Positions 1-15,000 of a stretch of DNA of 64,000 bases are shown here, piece by piece; position 1 is the stretch's first letter; every line of letters starts with the position of its first letter. The notes under the pieces were generated by a model. The model searched no databases. It saw nothing but the letters and a program-made list of their open reading frames with translations, and was not told the DNA's origin. Source of the DNA: Tomocerus qinae (lineage: Eukaryota; Arthropoda; Collembola; Entomobryomorpha; Tomoceridae); the NCBI GenBank assembly GCA_020055645.1, contig CM034546.1:104677812-104741811 (forward strand), given 5' to 3'. Both the position numbers and the translations under genes were made by a program.

Positions 1-3000
1 TCTCCACGAAATACAATGCATATTTTCACTTTTCCCATGCAACCTAATTATCAAGCTGTGCAACCTAGTTAGTCCAACTGAACCACGTTCTCTATTGCTG
101 GCTGTCTAAGTAAAAATTAGGATTAATTTAGCATCGCAAAAAGCGTACATCATAATCTGATGACTAACAAATGAGAAAAATGTGCCTCGGTCGGTATACA
201 ATACAGAAAAACATGCTTCCTTTAGTATACAAAATTAGCAAGAGCCCACAATTACGCAAACACCTTCTCTCACCACTGCACAAGTACAAGATAAATCAGA
301 GACAGAAAAATCGTAAGAACCTGTTCTGTTCTGGTTTCGCTATTTGTATACAAAAGACAGCCTACCAAATGCATATCTTTATGTTGAGTAGTACTGTATT
401 TACTGTCTCTGCTTCTACTTTCAACTGGATTTCAGTAATTATTACGTGACTCCAAAGATGATTATTACCACACATACACCTTGAAATACAACTGCCCTAT
501 ACAATTGATTGTACTTTATTTAAACGCATATATACAGATAGTTAAACGTTTTGAGATTGCTATTCCAAGAGGGTAAATTGGCTATTGTGCTACATTTTAC
601 TGCATATTACTATATTCATAATTCATTTCAATATCAAAATAGCAAAATTGTTGTACTTGTACTCATAACATTACAATGTCTTGCAGTGTCTTTTACAAGC
701 AAAGACTCTACATAAGCAAGAACAACTTGCTCTTCTGGACGCAACACACATAAGTACATGCAAAAATCTTAGTAATCCTTTATAAACATCATAAATCAGA
801 TAAGGAATCTAGCTAATGTAGGTCTCGGTCAACATACACATCTCGACTCTGTATTTTTCGCATTATCATTCCGAACCTCCAATCAATAACATCACGGCTA
901 AAATCTATTCTTCATGTCTTCCAAAGCTTAATTATTGTAAACTATGTAACAAAGCATTTAACTACTAACTATCATGGCAATGCAGTTTAAAATCACAGGA
1001 CATGAGTACTCAGCTGTTTTATTATATGCATAGATGTAGCATAAACTATTCATTGTACAGATTATTGATTTCAACCTTCAATTAAAGACACCTTGCCTTT
1101 TAATGAGAGTCAATCTAAGGGAATCTAACTAAACTAAGAATTAAGATAATAGGCGCGAAATGTATCTAGGCATAGTTTAAATTAATAGCTACAAATAAAT
1201 GTCCTGCAATCATCATCAGTCCGTGAGGAATGGGTTAGTTACATAGCCCAATGCAAATGAGATGATAGCTTAATGACAGTAGTGCGTCAGGGCTTGTCTC
1301 TCTAATTGCCTATTATGAACTTTTCCATGTTTACACGAATTCACGTTGATACGCGTATTATTGTATAAAGACTAAATAGACAGTCTATACCCAAATTCGG
1401 TATGCTTGTCATTGGAATAAATGAATGGTATAACTAGCCGAAACTTGAAACCTAGGTCTTGAATAAATATTAACAGCTACATACTTAAATAGGCCTGAAA
1501 CACGAGAAGGAAAGTGAACGAAACAGTCGTCATTCGGGATATAGCAGACAAAACGCAGTGAATTACCTGAATAAAAGGTAGTTATAGTAGTTCATTCTTT
1601 TGACTATACAAGTCACAATAGCGATATAGTAGTAAATAGCTAGCACTTTTATTGGCCGTGTGTTATCGTGATGTAAAATAAACGAAGGGCTGAGTAACGA
1701 GTTAAGTACATATCGACTGAATTGTAAATAATGTACTACAGAGACTCTTTAACGCAATGCAGACAATAACATAATGCATTATGTTGTCTAGGACAGCTAA
1801 TGTAAAGTACAAATAATGTTTTACTTACTTTCATATCATCTGCTATCACTTCGTTCTGTGCAATGTAATGTACCTGCAAACAAACAAAAGTCAACAATGC
1901 TTACTTTACTGTATTATAACCGTTTACATAGATAAGTAACCAAGTGCTGCTACAGAGTGAGTGCCAAGTCAAGTCAACCAAATCAAGTACTGAAAGGGAA
2001 ACTATGTCAGTAGGGAAGGTCGCAGGACAGACTACACTGTTCATCACCGTGGGATTACTTATATAACTCACATGTCCCATGTTTATTATCTACATCCATT
2101 ATACTCTATTAACAAAATGCGCGTATTCCCTCTGTTTATTCATACCTCATACCATTTTGCATACTAATGCATAAATAATTATGCACAAAGATGAATCCCA
2201 CTATATCCACAGTATTAAATACTGCATTTTACATATATAAACAATTCATTGTAGTAGTGCAATTTTAATTTTTTATGTTCTGCACTGCATTCTCCAGCGA
2301 TTCGACAACAATCACATTAAAATGATGATACATGTATACCCATCGGCTATAGATGTAGCCCACACAATTTTTCTAATGACAAAAGCATGAAAACGTGTAT
2401 TTATTCATTATTCTCACAATTAATTTGTCGCTACTACCTTACAAACCTTTCACATATCTAAGCTAAACGACTTGCCAAACTGAAGCTATGCATACCATAC
2501 ATCTATGACATAATGTTAACTAGCTTAGCGACTCTTTTCAACAATCAAAATTTCAAGTCGATTAATTCACTAAATACTTTGCCGACTCTTTCGTCAATTA
2601 ATTATGCAAGTTCGGCAGACATTGATTAGCGACTGAGCACATTCATACTTGCAGTTAACATCTCAAAACTTTTCAACATAATGTTTCTTCACTTTATACC
2701 TTTGTTTACTCTGTCGTCAAGTTTTACGCATTTTTGCGTACTGCACTAGTTGTAAGCAATAATTTTATTCATGCAACATCTGCAATGGAGATGTACATAC
2801 TTCAAGCTTCGGCAGTACCCATTGGAATAAAACAGGTATTCTCAATCAAGAATCTGGTGAGATGCAAAAAAGAAGAAAAGTTATTCTATTATCTCATGCC
2901 GTTTTTTGCCACAATGTCGGTAATTCCTTCCTTTTTTACACACTTAGCTTCTATAATTTGACAAGGCATATCCGCAAACTTGTAAGCAAAAATAAATCCA

Positions 3001-6000
3001 GTCATTTATATATCGGTGATATCATCAACATACATCATCAAATCTACTACCCAGTAGTAACAGTAATGAGTATTACTACGGCCATGGTATTGCTAACATT
3101 CTTTGAAATGACGAAATTCTATAATGCCCTAGTCATTACTATCAGTATTAGTCATGGAATCACCAACATAAATAAATATACAAATTCGCGGATACAAAAG
3201 TTCGCTAATCGAATCTTATTTTTCATTCTATCTCCTTGGATTGAAACAATAATAAATCCAATTGTTATACACCAACCATTTATTTTTTGACAATAGATTT
3301 TAAAACATCATATATATTGTAGATCTATAATTAGCAACTTTTTCAGATTTAGCGCAATAGTAGACTTATAGTTACAGCATGCATTAAGGATTAACGTTTT
3401 TATTTTACCATTGGTTGAATAATCGTGAATATTGACTGAAAGGGAATGTCAACCAAATCATTAGTAGACTAATGAATTACCTTTCCATTTTTACATCAAG
3501 TAGGATACTTTAATCCTCTAAAACACATTATCTTTTGGTTTAAGTTTGCAAAACTTATTTGCTGAAACTAGTAAAAGATGATGAAATACTCTCTACATCA
3601 CGACTTTAGGTACCATTACCATACTTAATACAATAACTAATGACATGAATTATGAATGAAATCAAAAAAACAGTCAACTAACAATAAGTTATGAGCACAC
3701 ATAACGCTAACCTTAGATTACAAAAGAAATATGTATTTTATATTATTGCATCTAGAGAGCGATAAGTAGCTACACATTCGAAACATCTACTAGAATGTGT
3801 GCTGATTATAATTTGTGACAGTGTGGCAGCCCACACGTAGCTCACGTACCTTGAAAATACAGAAAATAGAAACATTTTTTATTGCCTGTGTATACCTTCT
3901 TGATTTCTTTCCTTACTTATTATGCATTCAGCAAGAGTTGTGCCTTCACTCAATCATTCATACACAGTCAGTCCTCTCAACTCGTTTGCAATTAATCTCT
4001 TCAATGTATACATCCCCCACCCACACACTTAAGCAGACAAAAAATCATTTCGTTCGATACGAGCTATAGCCAAGAAGGTGCAATATTTACTCAGAAATCT
4101 AAGGGACACCCTTTTACTTTTAAAACACATGAAACGCGTTAACTCGAACCAAATAGCTCCCATGCTTATGATTTATTCATAAAGTAATACCAGGTCTGTG
4201 TATAGCTTTCCATAATAAATAGGTATACGCTTAGGTACCTATGCAATATAGATAAGTATGAACAACGTTACATTATGTGTAAATGAGCACCAAATATACA
4301 CTTGTGCTGTGAGTAAATGATAAAGCATTCTCATTCACCTGCTACATACGAACATTCATTTATTCCCTTTCTTTTTTACAATCTAAAGATTTGGCTCATC
4401 ATCAGTGAAGAACGTATGAATTGACATCATGGGTTTTCAATGAAATCTCGGGAGAATTTATACCTAAGTTGTATACTTGTATATTCTAATATATCTTGCC
4501 AACAATTGATAAAAAATTTAATACGCAGTCATCACACAGTGCAATTTTAGAGTCAATGAAGAGATGACGGCTTATTTTGTGATGTCAATCAAACCCAATG
4601 CCGCAGTCACTGGACCAATACTAAGTAACCAAACTATTCACAACTGAAAACTAGGTAATTGTATATTTGATTTACCTGTACAGTTACCTATGCATTTAGT
4701 GTACATATTATATGTAAATATGTAATGCAATTACAATGCATGCTTTCCTTATGTTACATTATGAATTGTCTAAGGTATTAGCTAAGCCATACTTACAAAC
4801 TTATTAACCAGCAATTCAAGATGAGCGAAGCGAAACAATAGATTTGGAAGTATTTCGTTAATTCCTTTGTCCTTTCCAGTAATGCGACTCAATAAATACT
4901 ACAATCACGTTTCTGAACACATCAGGTGCTTCAATAAATTCCTATAACAGATGGTCATCTTGGATCATGTCATGACATGGCAATGAATGAATCTGAAAGT
5001 TTTATCCTTACTACAAACACTATCTAGTCAATCATCAAATTTTTATTATGTATGGTCCAGGGATAACCATTCTATTTCGCCAAGAATTATCTTGTAGACC
5101 AACCCCAGAATTTTAGGAATCAAGTAGTACTCTGTCAGGATAATAACAGGGACTACAGCACACAAATTTCAAAATGACAATCTTCTCGCAACTGGATAGT
5201 ACTCATCTCACTACTAGTCACGAAAACCTGCAGTTATACGTACATTAGACATTAATGTTAATGTTAGTATCTTACACCTTTAAACTCGAGATAAAAGAAT
5301 AGCCTACCAAAAAGATAACCTGGACTTCAACAGTCGTAATGGTTTTCCAATACGTAATCATGCTAAAGTCACAATATGAAAAGTCAGAAATATCTGTATA
5401 TGCTATGAGCTCACGTTTTAGTGTACATGTCTTTTGTGTCAAAGGAGAGAAAAGCAATAATGCAAACGACAAAATCGACAAAAGCACAACCGGAACCCAC
5501 CTGCGTGGACGCTGTCTACTATAGCAAGTTAGTTCTGATCCTATAATTCTCCTTACTAACTACCAGCTAACTCAAAAGAAATAAAAAATCAATTGCTCTG
5601 AAGTAAAATGCAGAAAAGTACTAGGTTTTTGCAAAATGTGTCAACAGAAAAGTCAGAGCAGTAGCTACGACTCCTTTTATTTTATGCGGTATGGCAAGAA
5701 AGCTTTCTTTCCTCCCATACTTTTCTACGGAATGTTGTTTCAAGCTACAGAAGTCCAAATCCAGCCACATTTGTAAATGTATTATAGGCATTTCTCCATT
5801 CTGACATAACATAAATGCATAAGGAAACTAAGGTACCACGTTTCATCGACCAACCAGACGGGGAAAGGATAGTCTAGCACTAGGACCACGACCACCAGAA
5901 TAATATCAAACAAAATGCCTTTTTGTTCGCAGTGTAATATCAAATATAGTTTAAGTGACATCTATACCTAGTACTATATCTCCACTGGGGATATAGAGTA

Positions 6001-9000
6001 GATTTATATGTTTGTATGTAGTGATAAAGAAAAAAAGTTATTTTCCCTGCTAGAGATAGATCATAGAGAGGTGGATTTAATGTTTTTACTTACTGTTGAC
6101 TACTTCTACGTTGGAGTAAGAGTGAAAGAGTGTACTAAGGAAATATTATAGCATAAAAGTCACGCAAAGTTTGAGAAACACACGGAGCCAGTAGAGTGGA
6201 AACGGTGGAAAGACACTACATGACATGACTACAGTACATTCTTTTGTTAGCACTACCTCACTCACTCAGCTCACAATTTGCGACCAATAATAATCATGAA
6301 TTAATGTCTCTCCTATCTTAATAAATATGCATAGCGTGTGCGTGAGCAATCTCCTATTTAACCCAGTGAGCCTGACATCACATCATCATCATTCATTCTC
6401 AACTCAAGCCACAATCACAGCCTATATTATTTTCGATGCCAATTGCCAACTACTGCTAAACATAGCCATACCTCCGTCCTTATCGCCAGCACATCTCTCC
6501 TCATTAATCCATTAAATGCACTTCCTCAACCTTACAGCACAATGTACCATACTAATTCCTGACTTAGTCTTGCTGCATGCACTCTATAATACCAAATCTC
6601 TTGTCATTCAACTACTACTAACCCATGCATGCAGACCCGATTCATGCAAGTAATCCCTGACACCGAAACATAATATTCATAATATATGTAGTACCTGATT
6701 AACTCCCATATCGTCACTGTACCGTTTACTTTCATTTCCTTAAAATATCTATATTCGATTAAGTATTGTGTAGGTGATCATAATCGAAGGTTTTGTTTGT
6801 AATTGTTCGTTTGCATAAAAATGAATAGTTTAACTAATTTTATTTGCACAATGTAATTTAATTATTTACAATTCATTAACATTAGCATTCTGTTCTGACG
6901 ACTATGTATTAAGGTTTGTTAGCTCGAAAAAATGTTAGATATTTGATATCTTAATTATAAAGGTATGCATTCCATTTCCGTTAATATAATCTAATGCATC
7001 AAGTTTTGGATTATTACGTTGAAATGCAATGTCGTCTCTAAAATAAACTGCATGTGTTGCTGCCTGTAAAGAATAACATAGCCCACACATTTACACCTAC
7101 ATTTTGAGGTCAGATTATTAGAATCAAACTTTAATTATACGTTGGGTATAAGTTTTTGACATGTTTACTGCAAGACACAATTTTCTTTACAATATCCACA
7201 TTAGACTCTCACATTCATACTATTAGGCATGGTCGTTGGATTATAACACATGTTCATATAGATCTCACTATTTATATTTCAATTAATTGAAAGTGAATAT
7301 ACATGGTAGATAGTCTAGAAATGTCCCATTCTGCATCAAAAGTTTGCATTTATTCTAGATCCCTGGTGCTGTTTATATGCAGATGCACACATAGAGGAGT
7401 CGTGCCTTTGACATGGATTCTTGACATGGAAAAGTCTATTCAACTCATTGGCACTTAGTTTTGGTAAATACACAATCCCCAACAATTTGGCATAGTACAC
7501 TAGAATAATGGGTAGTAGTTACAAGAAGTGCACGACGGAGCATATTAACTATGAACTGTGCTTGGCAACTCAAACATTATGTAATTGACATTTTCGCAGC
7601 TCTTGGTTTTATTTCAGCTTTGCCTGTCTTTGCAGTAACTATTCTACTTTGTAAACTATAAGTCGGTAGTCCTACTCGTTAAAACTATATGTTATTTAAT
7701 TGCTTAGTTATACCGACATGGAATTCTCATTTCAAGTGCACTTGCTTTCGGAACACGTTTAGACTTAAGTGTACATGTTTCAGCATGGATCTTTGGCATG
7801 TTTATTAAGTAATTATAAGTACGTATTCATCATACCTACAAAGAATTATACAAGTGCCGGCTAATGTTGACTGAATATTGAATTTGCATAATGAATTTAC
7901 TAAATGTAAATACAGACAAAATATGTTGTGCCTGATCATACTTTCTAAATTACACACCCACATACTATGAATTGTATCTGAGTTATCCCTAATTAGCACT
8001 ACATACATCAATACAACTTTTATTTGCTCATGCTTAAAAACAAGTGTGGATTGTGTGAACATCAAATTTGATTAGCCGACTGTGTGCTAAATTCATATTA
8101 TTACATAATTGAGCAGACGAGCCCAACTACTGTTTAGTTTGAGGCATGCAAACAAAAATGAAGCTGCACCCCAAAAAGATGATACTATGCAATACATTGA
8201 AATCAATATTTAAACATACGGCGTAAAAACAAGTACCTAAACCGGTGCCTTCCTATTTATGACAGCAGGTAATTACACACGGCATACACCACATCACATG
8301 TTGCATTGACAATCCAATTACCGGCTTGACGAAACAGTAATAGTACTGGTACAACAACGAGACAAAGACAATGAATTAATAATGAGAGAGAGATGATTAA
8401 TTTGCACATGACCTGGTCAAGGGGTAATACAAAGCGTTCACAATTTAAAACATTCATTTTATTTGTCGTAGCAAATGCTGATAGAAAGTTTAATTTGATG
8501 GCTACACATTACTAACTGACGGGGTGCACCTGGCTAAATTATAAAATAGCTGCACAACAGGTCTTCTTTAAAGAGTGTGACCGCGTGGCCATTGTAAACT
8601 GAATCGAATTGCTTTACACCATTGCAATACAAGTCCCAGTCATAGTTCCTTGTCAAATAATCGTGAAATCTAAACTTGGTTCCATCACTTCATACCGCAT
8701 TAAGTATTACATCCAGTCAAATAGTTATAACACTTCATAATCATCTTAACAAAATGAGTTTTATCCTTTCTTTCATTCTTGCAAAGTTACACACAATAAA
8801 AGTTATGTACGTAATACCTAATTGGAAATTACAAGTTGTAATGCAATTTTATAATGCACATAGAACGTTTATAAAACTTTGACAAGTACAGTTTTGTTAT
8901 CATTATGATACTCTTACAACAAGAGTATACTCATTTTAAAATAAGACCATGCTACCTTTGGTTAAACCTACAATTTAATTTCAAGAAATAAATAAAAGTA

Positions 9001-12000
9001 ATATATATCTATTTTAACAGGAATATCGATATTTAATAAATTAGCAGATGGGGTATGGCATAATATTATGGCACACTACTTATTGATCAATTCAACCTGA
9101 CTAGAAGTTCTGGTTCTGAATATTTTGAAGCCATATACTTCCACGCGCAAGTCCTTGCTATGATTAGCAGTTCAGCTATTAATAGCTTTCCATAATTTAC
9201 TAATTTATTTTGCAATATGTTGGATCTTTGTAATTGTGTATTAGCAACAAAGGCAAGAGTAACCATAATTCTGCTTTGATGATGTACAAGAGGACAAGAA
9301 TACAAAACGACTTTCAAAGAACGAGGTAGTGTGCATTTGTAATCTACCCAACAATAAAGGCAGAAACTATTCACAACATGCTGAAATCAAGGCCTTTCAT
9401 AAAGCCCCAAGTTTACCATACCCACGATTTAAGTATGTACAATAATCAGTAATTTTACAAGTCTTTGAAATGATGATTACAAGAAACGTGCCATTGCAAA
9501 CAGTATAAACACAAGCATTTGAAATTGTATTTTAATTTCGCATCTTTTTCATCTAAACATAAGATTGTGTAAATTGTCATAATAGATGTAATTTTAAACG
9601 AATGTGCATAATGATTGTAAATTAAGTAGGGACAAGGCATAATTTACAGTAATGTCTTCCCTCTGCTTTTTCCCATTGCATGTCATTTATTATAAGATAA
9701 ACAACTGCACTCTAGATAAGTAATTGAGCAATCAGTGTTGTGTCTACAGAAGGAACTGCTTAATACCATTTTCTGCGATCTCTAGTCATTTATTAAGAAC
9801 CACTAGGTTAGACTCCTACCCATCTCTTAAAACTCACGGTTGACGTATTATTACCAGAGAAGAGGAGTCTAAGAAAGACTTGTGGCCTGGTGTCTGGTAT
9901 GTGTACAGACTCCTGATGCGCGAGAAGTCTCACATTGTTTTGTCTGTGGGGAAGAGGAATTATTCTTCCTGTGTCTTGTCCTTTGGTCTTCTCTGCTTTG
10001 TGACACAAAACGAGTCTCTCGTCCCCGTAAATTAGATTTCCTCAACTCTACATGATTATTACCTATACAGCTATATGGCTATAGCATATTTACCCCTCGT
10101 TTACTGTCACTAATGAAGACATATGGCATGCAAACATCACTTTCTTCTATACCTATTCATTTAGCAGTGGAGTGTAGCATTTACTATGTAAAGCGTGGAC
10201 TTCTTTAGGTACAGCAGACTTTAATAGCAAACATTTAGCATATCTTCTTTATTAAATTCATATTCACATCAATTCACCTAAAACTTTCACTGCAGGTAGT
10301 TAACTACAGGGTCATAGATAAACATTTACTTAACTTATGACATTAACGAGTCTATGACTTCCAGAGAAGCGGAGCAATTGTTTAGTCAGAATAGGTCATA
10401 TTTTTGTCAGTATGTAAGCATTAATAGTCTTAATATCTATAGGTGGCATAAGTAACGTAAATGACTTCTTATGGAAGAATACAATCAAGATAACTAAACA
10501 GAACTCAGTTAAAAGAGATGAGAATAGTTCTACTATTTGTAACAATTTCAGGTCAGTACGAATACAAACGGACAGCTTCGAAAGGCCAAACCCTTTCTTT
10601 CTATACCATTACTATATTTTGCAATTAGAAGATCGGGAAAGTTCTAACTTCTACCAGTTCATTGGTATTAGTAGTCGGACAGGACAGACAGAGATCTGGC
10701 TCCTGTATGTACCACTTGGACATGGAAAGGACCAGAGAGAATGCGACACGATCCAACTAATGGGAATTAATTGCATCAAAGAAATGACCGGCTAAATTAC
10801 TCAAGAGGAAAACGATGTTTGCGAAGGGAAAAGTCCTCTAAAATAATAATATACCTATACGCATTGGTAGTTGAGCCTCTAAGTAACAAAAAGCATTTTG
10901 AGGGTTAGCAAACTTGAGCTGTGCTAAGGAATTGAATAGTAGGTTCGTAAAATTATAGAGACGTTATTTATAGGCCTATGTAAGCAGTATCTCAGCAGTT
11001 ACTATTGTCTACCTACATTGAATCAGAACCCTTAGGTAGGGACTTTTCACTATCTTACCCAATTGAAGGTATATTATAGTACCTACTTACATTATATGAT
11101 ATCTGATTCCGCACTACATTTCCTAGATCTATGCTATCTCTCTCTACTTGCTAAATACCTATTACTCAAGAAAGACATCTGACTGTGTTTTGCTCCCAGT
11201 TCCATTATGGCAAATCGGGTAGAGTTTCCATCCACTTTAGAAACTCTTACACCTCCTCTATCCAAATAAAATACATTCTTGGTAGCTAATGTGAAAGCTG
11301 TCCTGCATCTCCGATGGAAATAGTGTCACTGCACATTACTACCAAACCAACGTTTGCTTTACTTAAATTTACTCTCTAAACCACACTAGAAATTGAGTCC
11401 CTAGTAGATAAAGTATCTCCTTCAAATAAACTCTAAGATGCTCTAAAAGCTACTTAATGGCACATCTACTTCAAGAAGGACTTTTCATACCTACATAGAA
11501 CTACAATCGGCAAACAATCATCCATTTGATCTTAGCGGGCACTGCAGAAAGCAAAACCTAGCTCTGCAAACCAATCCTTTGTAAGTTCAATCAACATCCA
11601 TTCTCCAAACAAATCAACAAAGTGTTTTCATTACGTTCCCCTTTTCTCCTCTAAATATTATATCAGACCAATAAATGCTATTGGCCCGCATCCACATCTT
11701 CGCACTGAATATTCATTACGAACTTCATCAGCTTATTTCTCAACGGTTTAGTTAGTTAGTCACAAATTAATTACATGCCTTCAGTCTGAAAATTTTCAAT
11801 GTTTGTCACATCATTAAAAACTAGTGCAAGAAATTAAAACTTTTTCATTAGCAATACTACATGCTATATCATTAAATGCCACTAACTATATCAGTAGACA
11901 TAAAACACTACATACTAATATATGTCCACTCTACTTAACTCTTTCATCTGTAAAGTGTAGCGTTAATACAATATATACACGCAGAATAGCATCTCAAGAC

Positions 12001-15000
12001 TACCCAGCATCTAATTGCCCTTATGAATGCTTTTTATGTCTGCCTGGAAGTTTTTGTTTACCAGCAGACTTAAGAGCTAGACTCAAATATACGACCAATA
12101 ACTCAACTCAACTAGGTACTTCTGCTTTGCACTTAACAGATACTTATAGCAAAATACTTTTTTCAGAAAGCTTTACTCTACTCAACTCTTCTTTCAGCAT
12201 ATGTGCACATTACTGGTTTCTTTTTCATTTCGCCTTGAGTTTCTCGCCATGGCATGGCGAAACAAAAAAACAGTATCAAGATACATGGACTCAATCAGAC
12301 AAGAGCATTCTACATAAGTGCATACAAACGGCTCCGTACTACATATTATATTGCATTAAATACCCCTTGCAAGTTGCAAGCTACTTAGACAGCTCCACAT
12401 GATACACACCATTTTTTCTAGTTCTGCAATTCCAATATATAGTGTTTAATGAGCATTTTCTGCATTAGTAAGCACCATGATATATTGCTGTTACTTAACT
12501 ATAGAAATTCTTATACTCACAGCACCTAAATGAAGGGTAGTGACTTTTTCGTTTAGGTGACCATCAAAAACGAAGCAGATACTATATATTATCATTACAA
12601 ATCCATTGCTAACATACCTATTATCATTCTTATTCTCCTCTCAGACTAATAATTATGATAAGTAATCCTGATAAACTCTGATAACAATAACCAATCAACA
12701 ACAATTGCACAAATCCTTCTACAAATACATAGATATATCAACCTAAGTTTTTCCAATGTAAGTAATTGCCAACTGCCTACCTAATCACAAATGCTGCACA
12801 AGTTTGCAACTTTATTCGAAGGTTAGTGTTATTAAAGATCTGTAACGCTTTGTAGACATTGACATTGTACGTTGACTGAAAACAATAAGATTTTTTATAA
12901 CTAATCTTTTGACATAATGTGGCTAGAGCAATATCAGCCCTGTTGAAATTGCTGAAATTAATACTATCAAAAAATTGCAAAAGTCAATTTGATTTAATAT
13001 TTTAGCATACCATAATATGTGTACAACAAGATAGTATCGTTAGTATTAAATTATTTTTATTAACGAGTCGCCAATCTGTAAATATAATTGTATACATGTT
13101 TAATTTATAATGGTAAAAGTTGATAAAGGTGCCTAAATGATGCCCAAATAAATAAAATTGGTTATAAGAACAAAATTAACTTGCCAGATCGACAATGAAC
13201 CAATTATGCTAAGCTGAACGAGGCTGTTCGCCATTATTGAATGGAGGTACACAAAGGTAGTGCAACAACAGCGCATTTTCAAACAAACCGAGTATAAAGT
13301 AGTGCTATTCATAGACAGAAGTTCAAATGCTATTATTTCAATGGTACAATATTTCATTTACAAGTTTTCTGAGTGAATAACTACAGTCTGGAAATTGTTC
13401 ATCCATCTGAATTTTAGATTATGACTTGACTTTTCGTCTCTTTTTACTTTCTCCCTCATCTATCTGCTATTGTACATTTTGTTTTAATATATTCCACTGC
13501 CATCCATATACATAGAGATTCAGATCGAGTAAAGTTTCGGTGTTTCCAGACAGCAGTTTCAGTTTCTCTACTCAGCAGAAAAGATGTACAGCATAAGTTA
13601 TTTGGCAATATGTAGAGAAAAGTGTTCTATTGTTGTCTGAACAGCAGCCGGCATATATCCAGGTGATAGTAGAGCAGATAAGTCTGATAGTGACAATTCA
13701 GTTTCTCTGAAAGTATTATTACTCCATGGAAGGATGCACAGAAGTGCCCGGTTTCGGCTTGGCTGATACCAAATTTACGATTTACTGATCTGTATATTGA
13801 ACACTTTATTACGAATTCAACAGAAATGCTTAGTCCCTCATGCTTTCGCATTCCCTTAGCGTACATCACTAGCTATTCCTAGAAAGAACACAGGGATGTA
13901 TGGATTTATTCATCCACACATGGAAAACATATCCATTTGTAATAATTTGCATCCTAGTATCAAATATCAGAGTGTACACATAAGAGATGTTGCTGAATAC
14001 CCTTGTGCCTCCATGCACTATATTCAAAAAGGAAAACACATGCAGATTATCACAAGGAACAAGCAGGTTGCTAGCAGTCTTTGCTTATAGTCACTCCTTC
14101 ACTTTATAAATGTGACTACTATGCTTAGGTATGATGCATGATGTAAGGAGTACCAGCACGTAAGTATTATAGGTAGATAAGTCAGTTCTGAGGTTGTATA
14201 CTATATAGGAATAAGCAATTCTATCGTATCTATTATGAGGATCTATTCTGTTCATGTCACTCACAGAGCTTTTCTAATCTATCACTACATAACATGAAGA
14301 ATGTATATAAACTGAGATAGAAAATAGAAATTCATAACAAGTAACAGTACCTTTTTTTCCTATTCATATCTCTATTTATATACCCGTATATTTGGTACAT
14401 GCATAAAGAAGAAAGAGCTGGGCAACAGACCCGGACGAGATACAGAAGAACGACAGAACTGACTAAGGTACGCATTGTACAAAATACAAGTTACCAATTC
14501 AGTTTCAGTTCGCTTAGCACAATGCTCGTAGTCATACCGAACAGAATTTTCTACCAAAGTTCCACCGTCGTCATTTGCTCTCATTCTCTACCCCTGGTTT
14601 CCCTTCTCTGTATATGAACTTCTCCTCAACATTTACTTTACATGATGCTTATTGTTAGATACTATATACATTTACAATACAGATATTTTGAAAAAAAGTT
14701 TTATTCCCTAGAAGTTTGCACGCTAGGCTACTCTATCTCTACGTCAGAAGAGTGTTATGTTGTATTAGTTCCTCTCTTGTTGTTTAGATCATACCATGTG
14801 CACCGTAGGAAACTGGATAGACTTCCACAGGTTAACAATGCACACAACTACACATCCTTATAAGAATACTCTGAGGAATGGCCATCCATCCTACAAAACA
14901 GCCATTTTTTAGACTTAACTTTTACATCCTTGTGAAGAGCCACATGGGCAAACACCAAGAGCACTAGAAAAAGCTTTCTATGCTCCCATCCTCTGCTTAC

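Noticed and set aside
2734..3290. Overlapping plus-strand open frames of 75 and 142 residues
   Set aside because: Hydrophobic, Ile/Phe/Tyr-rich composition as expected from AT-rich DNA. The first frame lacks an ATG, and no recognisable protein was found on either strand, although an organelle origin was considered.
12244..12260. Hairpin TCGCCAT-GGC-ATGGCGA
   Set aside because: A 7-bp stem is expected by chance several times in 64 kb and has no supporting context.
11824..12402. 192-residue open frame on the plus strand
   Set aside because: It contains no ATG at all, starts from GTG only, and lies in a G-poor stretch where stops are rare. No domain is visible.
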